25,081 nt of DNA from Chrysochromulina tobinii. Taxonomy: Eukaryota; Haptophyta; Prymnesiales; Chrysochromulinaceae. The translations under genes and the position numbers were made by a program. The notes beneath the pieces are model-generated. The model was not told the DNA's origin and made no database searches. It was given only the letters and a program-made list of their open reading frames with translations. Of this stretch, positions 9,325 through 17,243 are shown piece by piece; position 1 is the stretch's first letter; each line of letters begins with the position of its first letter. Location: assembly GCA_001275005.1 (NCBI GenBank), contig JWZX01002197.1, positions 1 through 25,081 of the forward strand. Direction: 5' to 3'.

Positions 9325-10497
9325 TCACAGCTGGCTGCCCGACGTCATGAACGCCTCCTCGTCCTGAATCCATTCCTCATCACCGCCCCCTCTCACAACT
9401 GGCCGCAACCGCCACATCTGCACGCCGCTCACCTCACCTGCCGATCCGAGCTCATGCGCCGTCTGCACGAGCTCGCCCTCGGCCACCTTCATGATGGACG
9501 AGGTGACCAGCGTCGCGTTCGTCGTCGCGTTGAGCTCGCGCAGCAGCAGCATGCCCGCGCCGGGCTGCTCCGCCATAATCACCGAGATAGGCCCCGGTAC
9601 GCCGCCACCCAACTTTTCGAGCCGCGCGCTCGCCCCCGGGCCACCACCGAGTGCGCCGCCGAGCGCCACCACACGCTCGATGCCGTTGGGCAGCGTGACT
9701 GAGCTTGTGAGGGTCAAGCGGCCTCCCCCGTCGAGTTCGGCGCGAAGGGAGCCTCTCAAGACAAAGGGTGCTGGCGAGCCATCGGCGCCTGTCGCGTAAT
9801 GCATGCTGCCGGTCCACTCCCCCGCCGCCGCGATCTCGTGCAGCAACGGCCACGCGGCCTTGAGGCCCTCGCCTGCAGGTGCTGTGACGGGCGTCGAGCT
9901 CGACGGCGCTTCGACGGCGTTGCCGGCCACCGAGCACAGGTTGATGCAGTAGCGCGCTCCGATCGAGTCGAACAGCACGTGCCCAAGGTGGGTACCGGCC
10001 GTGCTGACGACCTCGTGGTCGTCGAGGACCCGCACGTGGTCCCAGAGCACCTCGGCCGGCCGGAACGAGGGCCAGCCGTGTCGTAAACTCTCCGAGAGGA
10101 ATGCGTCCATCGTGCGGCCTACGGGTGCCCGGAAGAGCAAGTACCCAGTCACCGAGTCGTGAAACGTGATCGGCTCAGGCTCTGTGGCCATGCCGCGCGC
10201 CCAGTTGATCTGCTTGGTAAACTCTCTGCACTCGGTGAAGTAGCCGGAACTCTCAGCGCCCTCACGATTGAAGCTGCAGATTCGATCCGCCAACTCCCTG
10301 TTCACGCCCCACCGCAGAAGGCGCTGCACCGGCTCGGCTGTGGTGCCGTGGGATTTGGCGCTCATGATGGACTCGTCGCCACGGACAGGCTCGGTAAGAA
10401 GTCGAATCGGAATCGTGCGTGAGCTTCGGCGACTGCTGAGGATGCTGGCCGCCACGACGAGGCTGGCGACGCCGGCTCTCGTCGGGTCTACCCGCAT
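9325..10497 (-). CDS. MsrB-like domain protein with C-terminal lipocalin-like (DUF3598-like) half
   Basis: Single exon, 390 residues. The ATG at 10497 was chosen; an in-frame GTG at 10515 is preceded closely by a stop. Residues 111-195 carry MsrB hallmarks: FHDSVTG, GWPSF (141-145), GTHLGH (168-173) and RYCIN with Cys184 at the position of the catalytic Cys/Sec of methionine-R-sulfoxide reductases. The two zinc-binding CxxC pairs of classical MsrB are absent. The C-terminal half (from ~205) has GEWTGSMHY and alternating beta-type stretches like a DUF3598/calycin barrel. The N-terminus (ASLVVAASILSSRRSSR) could be an organelle-targeting leader. It may repair methionine sulfoxide or bind a ligand; this is inferred. 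It lies 130 bp downstream of the FIT-like gene on the same strand. Confidence 0.75.
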   Translation of the reverse strand: MRVDPTRAGVASLVVAASILSSRRSSRTIPIRLLTEPVRGDESIMSAKSHGTTAEPVQRLLRWGVNRELADRICSFNREGAESSGYFTECREFTKQINWARGMATEPEPITFHDSVTGYLLFRAPVGRTMDAFLSESLRHGWPSFRPAEVLWDHVRVLDDHEVVSTAGTHLGHVLFDSIGARYCINLCSVAGNAVEAPSSSTPVTAPAGEGLKAAWPLLHEIAAAGEWTGSMHYATGADGSPAPFVLRGSLRAELDGGGRLTLTSSVTLPNGIERVVALGGALGGGPGASARLEKLGGGVPGPISVIMAEQPGAGMLLLRELNATTNATLVTSSIMKVAEGELVQTAHELGSAGEVSGVQMWRLRPVVRGGGDEEWIQDEEAFMTSGSQL

Positions 10498-10627
10498 GGT
10501 GGGCTCGCTGTTCACAGCTCTTCATCCGTGAAGTCTCGCGACATTGTGATCCTAATATTGACATTATTCGACGCGCATCGGCTCTTAGCATGAGGACACC
10601 TCCAAATGCACACAAGATATGTCAGCT

Positions 10628-11491
10628 TCACGCGCTCTTGTCCTTACCGATACTCTGCTTGTCGCCGCTTTCAGCGCCTCCACTACTGACCAAATGCCTG
10701 AGGAGTACGAAGAGGACCAGGTCGTAGCCAATCTCCGCCAGCCGCATCGAGCTCAGCCGGCCGGTGGCCAGGAAAGCACCCGTGCCAACGCACCACAGGC
10801 ATGCACCGCCGATCAGAGGACGAGTTGCAAGGGGCCCATGGCCGTGCAGCGTCGTATGGAGGAGTGCGACGAGGAGCCATCCGGCGCTCGTCTCGGCGCG
10901 AGTGTGGAAAAAGGCGCTGGTGGTGCCGGAGAGGAAGCAGAGCGTCACCAACCAGACACCCAGCCAGCCGGCCAGCTGCGGCAGCCACGAATGCCGAACG
11001 AGTGGCTGAGCGGACCCTACCGCTGTGAATGTGAAGACGAGCGGAACGAGCTGCGCGCCGTACACGAAGACGTGGCCACTCGGATCGAAGCCCAAGGGGA
11101 GCCACAGCTTGGCATGGCGCACTGGCATGATGAATGCCAGGTACCAGCTCAGGACGGTCGCCATCATGGCATTGTCGGCGCCGAGGAGCAACAGAGGTAC
11201 CCACGAGAGGAGAGGGCCACCCATGCCTGCGAGCCCTGAGAGCCACCGCGGAGAGAGCTTGGCAACTGTCCGCGCATCAAGGCACAGACGAGGAAGCGAG
11301 TAGCACATCCCAGCCCTGGGTGCTGCCTTGGACGTGGTGCACGTTGGCGTGGAGCGCTTCAAATCGTACGTCGTGTACGCGCATTTCGATTCCCAGGTGG
11401 ACGCGAATCCGAGTAGGATTGACCACGCGACAAACAGGCGATGTTGTGGCGCACGCACAGACTGTGATCGAGATTTCGGATGCGACGCCAT
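10628..11491 (-). CDS. Multi-pass membrane protein, FIT/Scs3-like candidate
   Basis: Single exon, 287 residues, ATG at 11491 and TGA at 10628-10630. About six hydrophobic helices span residues 20-265. The motif GFDPSGHVF places His140 in the position of the family motif GFD-x-SGH, and FFHTRAE..AG gives His196, 56 residues later. In human FIT2 the two catalytic histidines (H155, H214) are spaced 59 apart. FIT proteins are ER membrane acyl-CoA diphosphatases related to PAP2 phosphatases and act in lipid-droplet formation. A divergent PAP2-type phosphatase is the main alternative. The coding assignment is strong; the family call is moderate. It is divergent from the His-rich gene across a 259-bp spacer. 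Confidence 0.65.
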   Translation of the reverse strand: MASHPKSRSQSVRAPQHRLFVAWSILLGFASTWESKCAYTTYDLKRSTPTCTTSKAAPRAGMCYSLPRLCLDARTVAKLSPRWLSGLAGMGGPLLSWVPLLLLGADNAMMATVLSWYLAFIMPVRHAKLWLPLGFDPSGHVFVYGAQLVPLVFTFTAVGSAQPLVRHSWLPQLAGWLGVWLVTLCFLSGTTSAFFHTRAETSAGWLLVALLHTTLHGHGPLATRPLIGGACLWCVGTGAFLATGRLSSMRLAEIGYDLVLFVLLRHLVSSGGAESGDKQSIGKDKSA

Positions 11492-11750
11492 CGGCTCCGG
11501 CCAGTGCGGTCAGCGCGATGCCAGCGGAGAAGGTGGGCGGCTCCGTGAAGTGTGCTCGGAAAGTCGTCTTGTGAATCGCATGGACCCACCACTCGACCCT
11601 ACGAGGGGGGTCTCTAAGTCGCGCCGGGCTTCCACAGGAAATGGTCAGACTTTTCGGTGTGAACACACGGCCCCGAGCTTCTCCGCCGACACCTGGGTAC
11701 CGTAGCGCTCACTCGCGCGCCCTTCAGTACGCTTCGTGTCTCCGAGTCCA
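11492..11750. promoter_or_regulatory. Divergent spacer, putative bidirectional promoter
   Basis: The 259 bp between the ATG of the FIT-like gene (minus) and the ATG of the His-rich gene (plus) must contain both promoters. I see no canonical TATA box. The call rests on gene orientation only. Confidence 0.4.
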
Positions 11751-12347
11751 ATGATGTTCGCAAAGAAGGACGTCGATGCCGAGAAGGCGCAGCAGCAGGG
11801 CGTTAAGCAGGTTCGTGAGTGGCTCGAGAGCCTGCTCCCAGAGGACGAAAGGGATGAAGAAGAGGGTGGCAAGGCTCCGTCCGGCAAGGAGACGTCGGTC
11901 ATCGTGAACCAGCTGGCCTGCAAAGAAGTCGGCTGCCCTGACGTTGAGGTGGTCATGACGCTACTAAGAGCGAAGCCCCGCCCGAAGCTGATGTTCAAGC
12001 TGTACAAGGCGGCGGCTGACCTCACGAAAGATGAGGTCGCGGCAGCGATGAACGAGGCGCTCGCCGAGGAAAGGGCCGTAGCTGCGGGAGAGAGGGCGGG
12101 GTTGTTTACGCAGCGTTCTCACGAGCCCGCTGCGGCAGCTGCCGCAGACGCGCACGAGCACGCTGAGAGTCACGGCCACGGCCATGCCGACACGGAGCAT
12201 GTTGACGATTGTGCTTGCGGCCACGACCACGCCGACAACCCGCACGCAGAAGGCAAGGAGCATGAGCATGAGCACGACGGCCATGCCCACGAGGAGCATG
12301 GGCACGGCCATCACGAGGAGCACGGGCACGGGCATGCAGCTGTGTAG
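11751..12347 (+). CDS. Small protein with GCP-cysteine domain and histidine-rich metal-binding tail
   Basis: 198 residues from tandem ATGs at 11751; an in-frame GTG upstream at 11736 is not needed. TAG at 12345-12347. The N-terminal ~100 residues are charged, with NQLACKEVGCPDVEVV, a Cys-x4-Gly-Cys-Pro pattern, followed by a short alpha/beta-like stretch. The last ~65 residues are dominated by His, Glu, Asp, Gly and Ala in HGHGH, HEHEH and HDHAD patterns plus DCACGHDH. Such tails bind Zn, Ni, Co or Cu in metallochaperones and transporters. I do not recognise the family with certainty. Metal buffering or delivery is inferred from composition. No signal peptide, so probably cytosolic. Confidence 0.75.
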   Translation: MMFAKKDVDAEKAQQQGVKQVREWLESLLPEDERDEEEGGKAPSGKETSVIVNQLACKEVGCPDVEVVMTLLRAKPRPKLMFKLYKAAADLTKDEVAAAMNEALAEERAVAAGERAGLFTQRSHEPAAAAAADAHEHAESHGHGHADTEHVDDCACGHDHADNPHAEGKEHEHEHDGHAHEEHGHGHHEEHGHGHAAV

Positions 12348-12733
12348 ACGGGGGGCCTGCCGCCCGCTGCCGGGGGGGCGCCGCCCGCTGCCAGCCGGTG
12401 GTGGCGGTCGGTGCGTCTACGAGTGTGGTCGAGTTGATCCTCGAGAGCAGTAAGCGGGTACGTACCGGCGCGACCGCGGGGCGTCCCTTGTCCATGTCGC
12501 ACTAGTGTCGCACCGTCGTTTGACCGACGTCTAACCCCGAACGATTTGCTAACGAACGATTTGCGGCCTCCGACGTCGGCGTCCGCGGGGCGTCTCCGCG
12601 GGCCGGGCTACTGGGAAACTTGCGCGTACGTAACGCGTACGCGCGGGCTCGGTTCGAGCGTGTTCGGTTCCTTTTTGTTTCGAATACTGAGGCACCCGCT
12701 ACCAACTAGTCGGCTGTGAAACCGGACGTAACG
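12348..12733. other. Convergent intergenic region with direct and inverted repeats
   Basis: This 386-bp region separates two stop codons facing each other. It holds a direct repeat of GCCGCCCGCTGCC near 12360-12390, a repeated GAACGATTTGC (about 12539-12563), and a perfect 9-bp inverted repeat, GCGCGTACG / CGTACGCGC, with a 5-nt loop (12622-12644). No gene is convincing. The hairpin could mark the shared 3' ends. Confidence 0.6.
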
Positions 12734-13831
12734 TTACGCCTCGAGCAGGCCTTCCTTGAGAGCAGCCCTCTTGAGCGCCATCCGCAATCCAAGCGCGAGC
12801 TGCTCTTGATAGGGTCCATCCGCCGCCTTGAGCGCATCGAGCTCAGCCTCGTCTTGCGCGAGCGTGCTGTGCTTGAGCGCGGGCACCATCGCCGGCTGCA
12901 TGCGCAAGAGCGTCCGATCCGCCGTCTCCGCTTTCGGATCGACGAAGCCGTAATGGGCCACAAACTCGACATTGGACGTCTGGTCGGTGCCGTACTTGAT
13001 GAAGATCTGCTCGCCGGCCTTGACGGTCGCGCCCGCGACGACGCGGAGCATCCCGTCCGTCCGCCCTGTGAGATAGTGCTTCGAGCCGCCGCGGTGGTTG
13101 AACATGTCTATCAGGGGAATGAGCAACTTGTGTCCTCCGAGATCCGTCGGATCGGCGACCGTGAGGACTCGTGATAGGATGGTCCAGACGGCCCAGCGCA
13201 GCTCGCGCATGTTGCCGCCCGCGACCGCCATCACGTCGTTCGGCGTGCCGCTGTTCGGCGCCCTCTCGCCCAGCGCCTTCCGCAGCTGCGCGGATCGCTT
13301 CCGTGTCTCGACGACGAGCGGCGGCCACTGAAGCATTTGGAGCTCCTTCTCACTGAAAAAGTCGGGTGTGCACAGGTCGGCCGCGTCGGGCGGTGGCAGC
13401 ACCGCCCAGTAAGCAGCGTACTCGCCGTCTGTGTCGCCGTGCATCTCGCCCAGAAAGCGCCGCGCAGCGGGCAATGGGTCTACGCCGTCAGCGCCCAGAT
13501 CGATGGCAAGCGTGGCGGGGATGGCGACGATCTCCTCGCCAGCCATGATATCCTGCAGCGCCATCACGCCGCGCAGCCCGCCCTCAAACTCTGCGATGCC
13601 CACCTTTTTCAGGTTGGTCAAGGGAGAACTGCGGAGCCACTCGTACAGCGCCGTATACCTGGGTTCGTCGAGGAGCTTGCCGCTCGTCGGAGGGGCGGCG
13701 CCGAAGCCTCGACCGCCAAGCTTGGCGGGAGGCTTCTTGGTCATGCGTCCGTTGGCGAGCATGCTCGGCGCCGGCCCTAAACGCAAGCACGCGGCGTCGC
13801 CTACGAGCGCAAGAAAGAGGAGCATCACCAT
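12734..13831 (-). CDS. SET-domain N-methyltransferase, Rubisco-LSMT/SETD3-like, probably organelle-targeted
   Basis: Single exon, 365 residues, TAA at 12734-12736. The frame runs back to a GTG at 13879, but the first ATG is at 13831. From there it begins with a signal-peptide-like stretch (MVMLLFLALVGDAACLRLG), as in plastid preproteins of algae with secondary plastids. The SET core is recognisable: GLRGVMALQDIMAGEEIV, then IPLIDMFNHR (the conserved Asn-His SAM-binding pair), then GEQIFIKYG, SNVEFVAHYGFVDP (catalytic/substrate Tyr region). This pattern is typical of Rubisco large-subunit methyltransferase, SETD3 and SETD6-type enzymes that methylate Lys or His on non-histone proteins. A short C-terminal helical tail follows, where a Rubisco-LSMT substrate-binding domain would normally be longer. 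Substrate unknown. Confidence 0.85.
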   Translation of the reverse strand: MVMLLFLALVGDAACLRLGPAPSMLANGRMTKKPPAKLGGRGFGAAPPTSGKLLDEPRYTALYEWLRSSPLTNLKKVGIAEFEGGLRGVMALQDIMAGEEIVAIPATLAIDLGADGVDPLPAARRFLGEMHGDTDGEYAAYWAVLPPPDAADLCTPDFFSEKELQMLQWPPLVVETRKRSAQLRKALGERAPNSGTPNDVMAVAGGNMRELRWAVWTILSRVLTVADPTDLGGHKLLIPLIDMFNHRGGSKHYLTGRTDGMLRVVAGATVKAGEQIFIKYGTDQTSNVEFVAHYGFVDPKAETADRTLLRMQPAMVPALKHSTLAQDEAELDALKAADGPYQEQLALGLRMALKRAALKEGLLEA

Positions 13832-13946
13832 TTGCTCTGGAACGAGGTGTGAAGCTGGATAACTCCTTTGTAAAGACACCTGTTTCCCACAGAGCTGGGT
13901 CCATCCGCGCCCTTCCAGTGGTGGCGCCTTTTCTTGAGAGATTCAC
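13832..13946. promoter_or_regulatory. Very short divergent spacer, putative bidirectional promoter
   Basis: Only 115 bp separate the ATG of the SET gene (minus) and the ATG of the SKP1-like fusion (plus). Both 5' UTRs and promoters must fit here or overlap the coding regions. There is no obvious TATA box. Confidence 0.45.
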
Positions 13947-15838
13947 ATGAACGCAGACATGGCGGAGTGCAGGCGTCGCGTCCGCGTGCGTGGGCGTGAG
14001 GGCGAGGAGGTCGAGTGGTCACGCAAGGCAGCGCGGCGAGCGGGGCGGCTCAATGATTGGCTCGACGACCTCGATCCGTCTGAAGACACCGTCTTCCCCA
14101 TAAATGAGACGGCCATAACCGTGCTGCGCACCCTTGGGGCAATGTGCGACGACGACAATTGGTCAGCCTCATGCCTCGATGAGTGCTCGCTCACACAGTT
14201 AGCTGCTCTTATCGAGGGCGCCAGCAATCTCATCGCAGAGCAGGCGCTCGAGTATGCTCAGACTGCTTTTGCACGGCGATTGGATGGCAAACGTGCCAAC
14301 GAGCTGCGTGAGCTGCTTGGTGCGGTGGACGACTTTGAGGGCGATGAGGAGCGCGTGCAAGCCCTTGCAGAGCCGGCTTTCACGCCGGATAGTCCCGTGC
14401 CGCAGTCTACCACCGCGGGGCCGCCCGCGCTGCCAGTGAATGACGACGCTGCGGAAGCTGCCTTGGCCAAGGTCGACGTAATCACGCTGATTGAGCTCAA
14501 GGCGTCAACCGAGCGTGGCGTGCGCTCGGACGCCGAGCGCTCTGCTCGCGGCTGTGCAGGCGCGAAGGTCACGCCGACCCTCGGCAGCTGGACGAGATCA
14601 CGGAGCTCAGCTTGCAGCTAATCATCGAAGCCGGCCGGCCGTGGGAGGCGGTGTGGGCAGGGCGGCTGCTACTCCACCTGGAGCGGCTCACCGGGTATGG
14701 CTTTGTGGTCGACGTGGCCGCGGTCCGAAAGGTCGATTTGGACGATGACGGCGGCGAGGAGGTAGAGGAGCAGGAGGACACGCTGCTGCCCCTGCTCCGT
14801 GGTCTGGCGAAGCGCGATCTGTGCCGCTGCGTCACGGGCGAGGGTGAGCCACCACGAGCACTGCTGCTTGGAGCCATTGCCTGCGCTGGCTCTGGAGAGA
14901 TCCGTGGCATCCCTGTGGAGGAGTTGCGCGCCGATACGCTCAGCAGTCTCGATTTAGAGGGGCGAATGATAGGCCCCGAAGGCGCCATGCTCATTGGGAT
15001 CGTCATTCCACTCAACGCGGTGCTCAAGAACTGCTACTTGCTCAAGAACAGCCTCAACGTGGAGTCGGCCACGATGCTCACCAAGATCGGCGCGGAGAAG
15101 GGCATCATGCTCTCTGGCATGACGCGCGAACAGACGTATTCCGACTTCTCGAGCCAGAACCTCCGACCCGCTGACGCCATCCTGATCGCGTCTGACATGA
15201 AGTTCATGGCGGTGGTGACCACCCTCGACCTCGGGTTCAACTCCATCGGGAATGAGGGTGCCAAGGCGATCGCGGAGGCGCTGAAGGCCACGGCGGTCCT
15301 GACCACCCTCCGCCTGAACAGCAACATAATCGGGGATGAGGGTGCCATTGCGATTGCGGAGGCGCTGAAGGTCAACGCGGTCTTGACCACCCTGCGCATG
15401 GACGCGAACAAGATCGGTGCGGAGGGTGCCAAGGCGATCGCGGAGGCGCTGAAGGTCAACGCGGTGTTGACTGAGCTATGGTTTGGGCACAACCAGATTG
15501 GGGACGAGGGTGCCAAAGCCATCGCGGAGGCGCTGAAGTTGGGCACGGCGGTGATGACCACGTTGTCGCTCGCGAAGAACATGATCGGCGACGACGGTGC
15601 CATGGCGATCGCGGAGGCGCTGAAGGCCAACGCGGTCCTGATCAGGTTGGTCCTCCATCACAACAACATCGGTGACGACGGTGCCAAGGCGATCGCAGAG
15701 GCGCTGAAGGTCAACGCGGTCGTGACCAAGCTCAACATCAAGTACAATAACATGGGAGTTGCAGGTCAACAAGCAATGCAAGACGCGGTGAAGGACCGGA
15801 GTGGATTTGAATTGGAGCGGTATGTAGAGTGGATTTGA
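13947..15838 (+). CDS. SKP1-like / F-box-like / leucine-rich-repeat fusion, with an apparent one-base frameshift
   Basis: The first frame (ATG 13947) encodes a SKP1-like fold: VEWSRKAARRAGRLNDWLDDL, an acidic middle, then NLIAEQALEYAQTAFARRL, DGKRANELRELLG and a DDFEGDEE end matching SKP1 helices. After a short linker it reads VDVITLIELKA. The sequence then continues sensibly only in another frame, from about 14504, as VNRAWRALGRRALCSRLC, an F-box-like helix, and stays open through about seven 28-residue RNI-type LRRs (pattern NxIGDEGAKAIAEALK) to TGA at 15836-15838. A single missing base near 14502-14505 (GGCG-TC) would explain this. SKP1, F-box and LRR are normally separate chains or two chains of an SCF E3 ligase; here they appear as one. 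A sequencing error, a pseudogene, or an intron (for example 14520-14617) are the alternatives. Substrate adaptor in ubiquitination is inferred. Confidence 0.7.
15209..15772 (+). repeat. 84-bp LRR coding repeats (about 7 units)
   Basis: The DNA repeats with an 84-bp period (one unit is 87 bp) around the core GCGATCGCGGAGGCGCTGAA. Each unit encodes one 28-residue leucine-rich repeat. High DNA identity suggests recent expansion or gene conversion. Confidence 0.9.
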
Positions 15839-16217
15839 ATTGGTAATGGTATTGGATAAGTATTGGAGCCGCGTAATACTCAGCTGCGGTGATACTCAGC
15901 GGCAATACTCATATGGCAGCGGTAATTCTCAGCGGTAATACTCAGCTCAAGCGCGCGCCGGCTCGGTGGTCGGTTTCGATACCAGGGAACACGCCCGAAC
16001 ACGCCCGCCCTCGCACGCCAGCCCCCGCGGTTGTCGGTTGTGCTCTAATCGAATTGAGAGCGGAGAAAGTTGTATTAATATTATTAGAGCACGTACGTAT
16101 CAGAGATATCAGTTTGCAACACTTTCAGCGAATACAGAGACGGTTCAAGAATAAGCAAGGTGTCCACATTGGATTGGCAATAGTAACCATGTCACGGCTG
16201 GCGCGTCGTATGATTTC
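15839..16217. other. Convergent intergenic region with TAATACTCAGCGG repeats
   Basis: This 379-bp region lies between the stops of the LRR fusion (plus) and the Vps2-like gene (minus). From about 15870 to 15945 it carries five imperfect units of CGGTAATACTCAG. An AT-rich stretch (TTGTATTAATATTATTAG, near 16069) stands out from the GC-rich background and may belong to a 3' UTR. No gene is seen. Confidence 0.6.
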
Positions 16218-16862
16218 TCAACTGAAGTCAGCCACCCCAAGCTGCGCTGCAGCAGGCTGGCTCTGGCTCCGCGCGGCCGCGGCCGCTTGGGTCTTGGGCA
16301 CCGCGGACATTGTGCCCGCCACCTCGAGGCCGAGCTCATCCATCACCATCGCGAGTGTCTCATCCTCTGCCTCCCAGTCCACATCGCCATCGAGCGCTTC
16401 AAAGGCCTCGTCCACCGTCTGCTCCTTAATGGCCATCTGGTCGCTCTGCTGAGAAAACTGCGCCATCATCTCGCCCACCTTGGCGTGATCCATTGCCTTG
16501 TTCATGGACCCCATCGCCTTACTGGTATGGGCGATTGTGCCCGCGATGGTGGAGCTCGTGGCCATCGCCTGCACGGTTGCGCCGACCGAGCCGACTTTCG
16601 CGGATGCTGTCGTCAATTTTTTTATCTGCTCGCGAATTTCTAAGAGCGCCCGTACCAGCGGCTTCGCGTTCGCCGCGCCACCAGGCTGCTTGGCGGCCGC
16701 CTTGATTTTCGCCTCACATTCAGCCTCCTTGCGCTTCAGGCGCTGTAACTCGCGATTTAGTTCGCGCTGATCCGACCTCACCTGTTTGTTCGCATCCTTG
16801 GCCAGGTCCTTTGTCTCCTGTTGCGGTGTCTTCCGGGTAAACAGGTTCATCAACGAGTTCAT
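16218..16862 (-). CDS. ESCRT-III subunit, Vps2/CHMP2-like (closest in pattern to CHMP2B)
   Basis: Single exon, 214 residues, ATG at 16862. The layout is that of Snf7-family ESCRT-III proteins: a short N-terminus (MNLFTRK), a basic helical hairpin (residues ~20-110), then an acidic C-terminal half. Motifs ELNRELQRLKRKEAE, SAKVGSVGATVQAMATS, TSKAMGSMNKAMD and MDELGLEVAGTMSAVP follow CHMP2A/2B. Vps2 works with Vps24 on endosomal and other membranes to constrict the Snf7 polymer and recruit the Vps4 ATPase. The very C-terminus (Ala/Gln-rich, ending GVADFS) lacks the usual MIM1 helix (E-x2-L-x2-RL-x2-L) that binds the Vps4 MIT domain. It may have diverged or lie in an exon I could not find. Confidence 0.88.
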   Translation of the reverse strand: MNSLMNLFTRKTPQQETKDLAKDANKQVRSDQRELNRELQRLKRKEAECEAKIKAAAKQPGGAANAKPLVRALLEIREQIKKLTTASAKVGSVGATVQAMATSSTIAGTIAHTSKAMGSMNKAMDHAKVGEMMAQFSQQSDQMAIKEQTVDEAFEALDGDVDWEAEDETLAMVMDELGLEVAGTMSAVPKTQAAAAARSQSQPAAAQLGVADFS

Positions 16863-17243
16863 TTTCTGCTTCCGGACAGGACCAAGCGCTGGCTGCCTCT
16901 CCCACCGCGCTCGCTTTTCCTATAGGGTCGGTGGGAACGCAAAAAACTAGAAATCGCGCGCCATGATGAGCCATTTCAAGCAAGCAAGCAAGCTCCCTTT
17001 CCTACTCCGTTGGCTACAGGGGTATTCGGTTGCGCTTGTTTAGGTACTTGTGTTGTTTCGACTGATTAGCTGCTTGCTTGCTTCATGGACAACCCCTGCG
17101 CGCAACGATGATCAATATGTACGTTGCCGAGGCGCGCAGCGTTAGCGCAGCGCTGCGCCTCACCGTGCCACCGATGAAACGCACACAGCCTCTCGCTCGC
17201 TCGGACGTGAATGACCGTGAATGAACGCTGCCGACTCCTCTCG
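16863..17243. other. Intergenic region upstream of the Vps2-like gene
   Basis: This 381-bp region holds the promoter of the Vps2-like gene and the 3' UTR of the zinc-motif gene, both minus strand. GCAAGCAAGCAAGC (about 16980) and GCTTGCTTGC (about 17071) form separated inverted repeats. No gene is seen. Confidence 0.55.

Noticed and set aside
9213-9325. 75-nt intron joining the MsrB-like gene to the kinase-paladin gene (GTGATC donor, GCACAG acceptor)
   Set aside because: That splice would put the downstream exon in the wrong frame, so I kept two genes and recorded the in-frame TGA as a finding.
11277-11666. Minus-strand frame upstream of and overlapping the FIT-like gene
   Set aside because: It overlaps the 5' part of the FIT-like frame, has no recognisable domain, and its composition suggests chance in GC-rich DNA.
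14612-15838. LRR part as an independent gene
   Set aside because: The first codon of that stretch is TTG, not ATG, and the same frame reads back into a coherent F-box-like helix next to the SKP1-like domain. One interrupted gene is more likely.
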